Below, one piece after another: positions 61,900 to 64,000 of a DNA stretch of 64,000 nt (position 1 is the stretch's first letter; each line of letters begins with the position of its first letter). Both the position numbers and the translations under genes were made by a program. The notes under the pieces were generated by a model. The model did not search any database. It was not told the DNA's origin and was given only the letters and a program-made list of their open reading frames with translations. The DNA comes from Klebsiella oxytoca (GTDB taxonomy: Bacteria; Pseudomonadota; Gammaproteobacteria; Enterobacterales; Enterobacteriaceae): contig NZ_CP046115.1 in NCBI RefSeq assembly GCF_009707385.1, positions 4,216,001 through 4,280,000 on the forward strand, written 5' to 3'.

Positions 61900-63084
61900 A
61901 TGCACTTGCGTTTTTTGCTACCGTTGTTTCTGTTGCTGGCGACCTGCGCAGGCTCCATCGCCGACAACCAGGTATATATCTGGCAACGCGTCTGGAAAGA
62001 CGATCATAAAACGGCGCTACGCCAGAGCCACGAGCTGTTTTCAACTTTGCGCGTGCTGGGGCTACAGATTCATCCGCAGGAAGGATCGCGTATTGCCCGG
62101 GTCGATACACCCTTGTTACAGCAGGATGGTCGCCCGGTGTGGCTGGTAGTCCGCCTGGACGGCAGCCTGACGCAGCTCGATGCGGCAGCCATTCTGCCAC
62201 AGATTCAAAGCATTATTACTCACTGGCGCGGTGCTGGCGTTAAACTCACGGCAATCGAAATTGATTACGATGCGCCCACCTCGCGGCTGACAGATTATCA
62301 GCAACTGCTGGCGTTATTGCGCCAGGCACTGCCGCCAGATCTAACGCTCAGCATCACCGCGCTTCCTGCCTGGCTCTCATCAGCTCATCTTCCTGACCTG
62401 TTGGCAGCGGTGGATAGCTCCGTGCTACAGCTCCATAGTGTCCTCTCGCCGCAGCAGGGGCTGTTTGACCCGGCTCAGGCCCGGCGCTGGAGCAGACAAT
62501 ATGCCCTTATCTCTCCGCATCCTTTTTATCTGGCGCTGCCGGCGTATGGTTCCGCACTGATTTCCGCCCCCGGTCAGCCAGAACGGGTGGAAAGCGAATC
62601 GCTGCTGGGTATTTTCGGTGAGAGGCGAGAGCTTAGCGTCTCGCCGCAGCAAATCGACGCTTTTACCCGTGAGCTCGAAGCGAATCCGCCGAAAAATTTT
62701 GCCGGTCTTGTCTGGTTCCGTCTGCCGCTGGCTAACGATAGTCGTTCCTGGTCACTCACCACGCTGGAAGCGGTTATTCGCCATCGGCCGTTGAACACAA
62801 GCTGGCAATGGCTGGCGCTTCCCGACAAAGCCAACGTCAGCCCTGAGTCCACGCTCTACGAACTGGCGATTAAAAATTCGGGCAATATTGACGCCCCGCT
62901 ACCGATAAAAATTACGTTACAGATGGAAAATTGCCTCGCCGCCGATGGCGCAGGCGGCTACCGCTTTGCTGAAGAGAGGTTTTATCTGACCGCCCCGGCG
63001 CTGCTACGCGCCGGAAGAACGCGCACCATCGGCTGGGCAAGATGCACGTCGCCACCGCAAGGAGAGTTTTATGTTAGCCCGTAA
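61900..63084 (+). CDS. Exported DUF3142-like protein
   Basis: 394 residues with an N-terminal signal sequence (MHLRFLLPLFLLLATCAGSIA). The central part (VWLVVRLDGSLTQLDAAAILPQIQSIITHWRGAGVKLTAIEIDYDAPTSRLTDYQQLLALLRQAL...LSITALPAWLSS) has a TIM-barrel-like pattern with IEIDYD at a strand end, as in DUF3142. The function is unknown. It overlaps the next gene by 14 bases, so the two are translated together. Confidence 0.75.
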   Translation: MHLRFLLPLFLLLATCAGSIADNQVYIWQRVWKDDHKTALRQSHELFSTLRVLGLQIHPQEGSRIARVDTPLLQQDGRPVWLVVRLDGSLTQLDAAAILPQIQSIITHWRGAGVKLTAIEIDYDAPTSRLTDYQQLLALLRQALPPDLTLSITALPAWLSSAHLPDLLAAVDSSVLQLHSVLSPQQGLFDPAQARRWSRQYALISPHPFYLALPAYGSALISAPGQPERVESESLLGIFGERRELSVSPQQIDAFTRELEANPPKNFAGLVWFRLPLANDSRSWSLTTLEAVIRHRPLNTSWQWLALPDKANVSPESTLYELAIKNSGNIDAPLPIKITLQMENCLAADGAGGYRFAEERFYLTAPALLRAGRTRTIGWARCTSPPQGEFYVSP

Positions 63085-64000
63085 ATTACCTCTGACCACC
63101 TTCCTGACGGCGATGCTGGCCGCCGCCAACGGCCACGCCTGCGGGCCGTTTTTCCCCAACTATTTGCTGGAAAACCGTCACGCCAATCTGCTTTATTTAC
63201 CCGAGGGAAGCTTTGCTTTAGAGAGCAGCCGCCTGGTGCCTATCGATCCGCGTCTTCCGCAATGGCGCGATACTTCCACCGATAAGCCTACCGCCCCCTC
63301 TGCCCAAGAGATTTTGATTACGAAGATCCGCGCCAGCGGTTCGTTAGAAGCTGCAGAAAAGATGGCTGCCGACCTGCCTGCCGCGAGCCGCCTGTACGTC
63401 CTCGGCGCCGTGGCATTTACCAAACGCGATAGCCGGGCGCGTGATTATTTTCGTCAGGTTCTTGCGCTGCCCGCAGCACAACAGGGCCTATGGGGGCTAA
63501 AAGCCCGCTACTCACTGGCCCGCGACTTAATGCATGATTATCCGGAACCACGCTCTGAGAGCGGATATCCGCTTTCCGATAGCGCTCACTCTCACGGTAA
63601 CCAGCAGGGGCTACGCGAAGCTTTCGAGCTTTATCAGCAAATTATCGACGCTGTGCGCAATGGACAAGAAGACCCGGAACAGCTCTCGCTGGCAAGCCTC
63701 GGTCAGCAGGGCCGCATCAAACACTGGCAGAGTGAGCCGCTTGCCGCGGCCCACCTCTACGCCCGGCAGGCGGCTCAGGGGTCGCCCACCGGCAGCCTCT
63801 CTTTACGCTACACCGCAGATATTCTGAGCGATCCTGAAAACGAGAACTTCCTGCAACCGGGCCTTGACGATCCGCTTATTCAGCAACTGCTTATTGCGAG
63901 TTTTTTCACGCGCTCGTCTGGTCCCTTATACGAGCCAGAACCGAGGCCCGATGATGAACAAGAGATCAAAAATTACCATGATGCGCTGATTGCGAAGCTG
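63071..64000 (+). CDS. Exported protein of unknown function (3' end outside window)
   Basis: 310 codons from ATG 63071 (GGAGAG 4 bases upstream) remain open to the window end, so the gene is cut. A signal peptide is present (LPLTTFLTAMLAAANGHA), followed by CGPFFPNYLLENRHANLLYLPEG. The body (SRLYVLGAVAFTKRDSRARDYFRQVLALP, LREAFELYQQIIDAVRNG, EPLAAAHLYARQAAQG) looks like helical TPR/Sel1-type repeats. It overlaps the DUF3142 gene by 14 bases. I do not recognise a function. Confidence 0.75.
   Translation, partial: MLARKLPLTTFLTAMLAAANGHACGPFFPNYLLENRHANLLYLPEGSFALESSRLVPIDPRLPQWRDTSTDKPTAPSAQEILITKIRASGSLEAAEKMAADLPAASRLYVLGAVAFTKRDSRARDYFRQVLALPAAQQGLWGLKARYSLARDLMHDYPEPRSESGYPLSDSAHSHGNQQGLREAFELYQQIIDAVRNGQEDPEQLSLASLGQQGRIKHWQSEPLAAAHLYARQAAQGSPTGSLSLRYTADILSDPENENFLQPGLDDPLIQQLLIASFFTRSSGPLYEPEPRPDDEQEIKNYHDALIAKL

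Noticed and set aside
61863..64000. CRISPR array or cas genes next to iap
   Set aside because: No regularly spaced repeats and no Cas-like proteins are present; the genes are exported proteins.

Overview
The window is chromosomal DNA of an enterobacterium, most likely Klebsiella or a close relative (K. oxytoca complex or Raoultella). The conserved backbone is enteric: the fhlA end, ygbA, mutS, rpoS-nlpD-pcm-surE-truD-ispF-ispD-ftsB-ygbE, cysCND and iap. Details that point to Klebsiella are hydroxyarylate decarboxylase genes kpdBCD between mutS and rpoS, a cysG copy heading the cysDNC operon, a sitABCD operon and fairly GC-rich core genes. No tRNA, rRNA, integrase, transposase or CRISPR array was seen.

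Layout. (1) 1-282: 3' end of fhlA. (2) 0.5-11.6 kb: a beta-glycan (probably mannan or glucomannan) locus with a secreted GH5 enzyme, LamB-type porin, GH1 phospho-glycosidase, a lactose/cellobiose-family PTS with two IIC proteins, a ROK sugar kinase and a LacI regulator. Identical GGAAAGCGCTTTCC operators and CRP-like sites sit in front of the two leftward units and the rightward PTS operon. (3) 11.8-15.2 kb: sitABCD Mn/Fe import with MntR- and Fur-like sites. (4) 15.3-17.0 kb: ygbA and a fucO homologue. (5) 17.9-20.8 kb: an AT-rich regulatory block (PapI-like, ToxR/CadC-like, a small membrane protein, a variant HD-GYP protein). (6) 20.9-32.4 kb: a compact 11-gene leftward operon that I consider the main discovery. 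(7) 32.5-40.0 kb: a complete chaperone-usher fimbrial operon ending in a LuxR-type regulator gene. (8) 40.7-49.3 kb: mutS, a Hok toxin, kpdBCD with a divergent MarR regulator, and a LysR/MFS/SnoaL-like cluster. (9) 49.3-60.6 kb: rpoS to ispD, ftsB, ygbE and the cysGDNC sulfate-assimilation operon. (10) 60.8-64.0 kb: iap and a pair of exported proteins of unknown function, the last cut by the window end.

The operon at 20853-32414 begins with a 69-residue precursor. It has a 15-residue double-glycine leader like that of microcin V, followed by a mature part with five cysteines. Behind a strong hairpin follow a membrane-anchored DsbA-like oxidoreductase, an LpxL-like acyltransferase, a peptidase-C39 ABC exporter, MacA, MacB, a TolC/NodT-like outer-membrane lipoprotein, and then a ketosynthase, MaoC-type dehydratase, acyl carrier protein and ketoreductase. 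Read together, this predicts a disulfide-bonded, exported, possibly fatty-acylated peptide: a lipo-microcin-like system. The acylation step and the biological activity are inference only. No dedicated immunity gene is evident.
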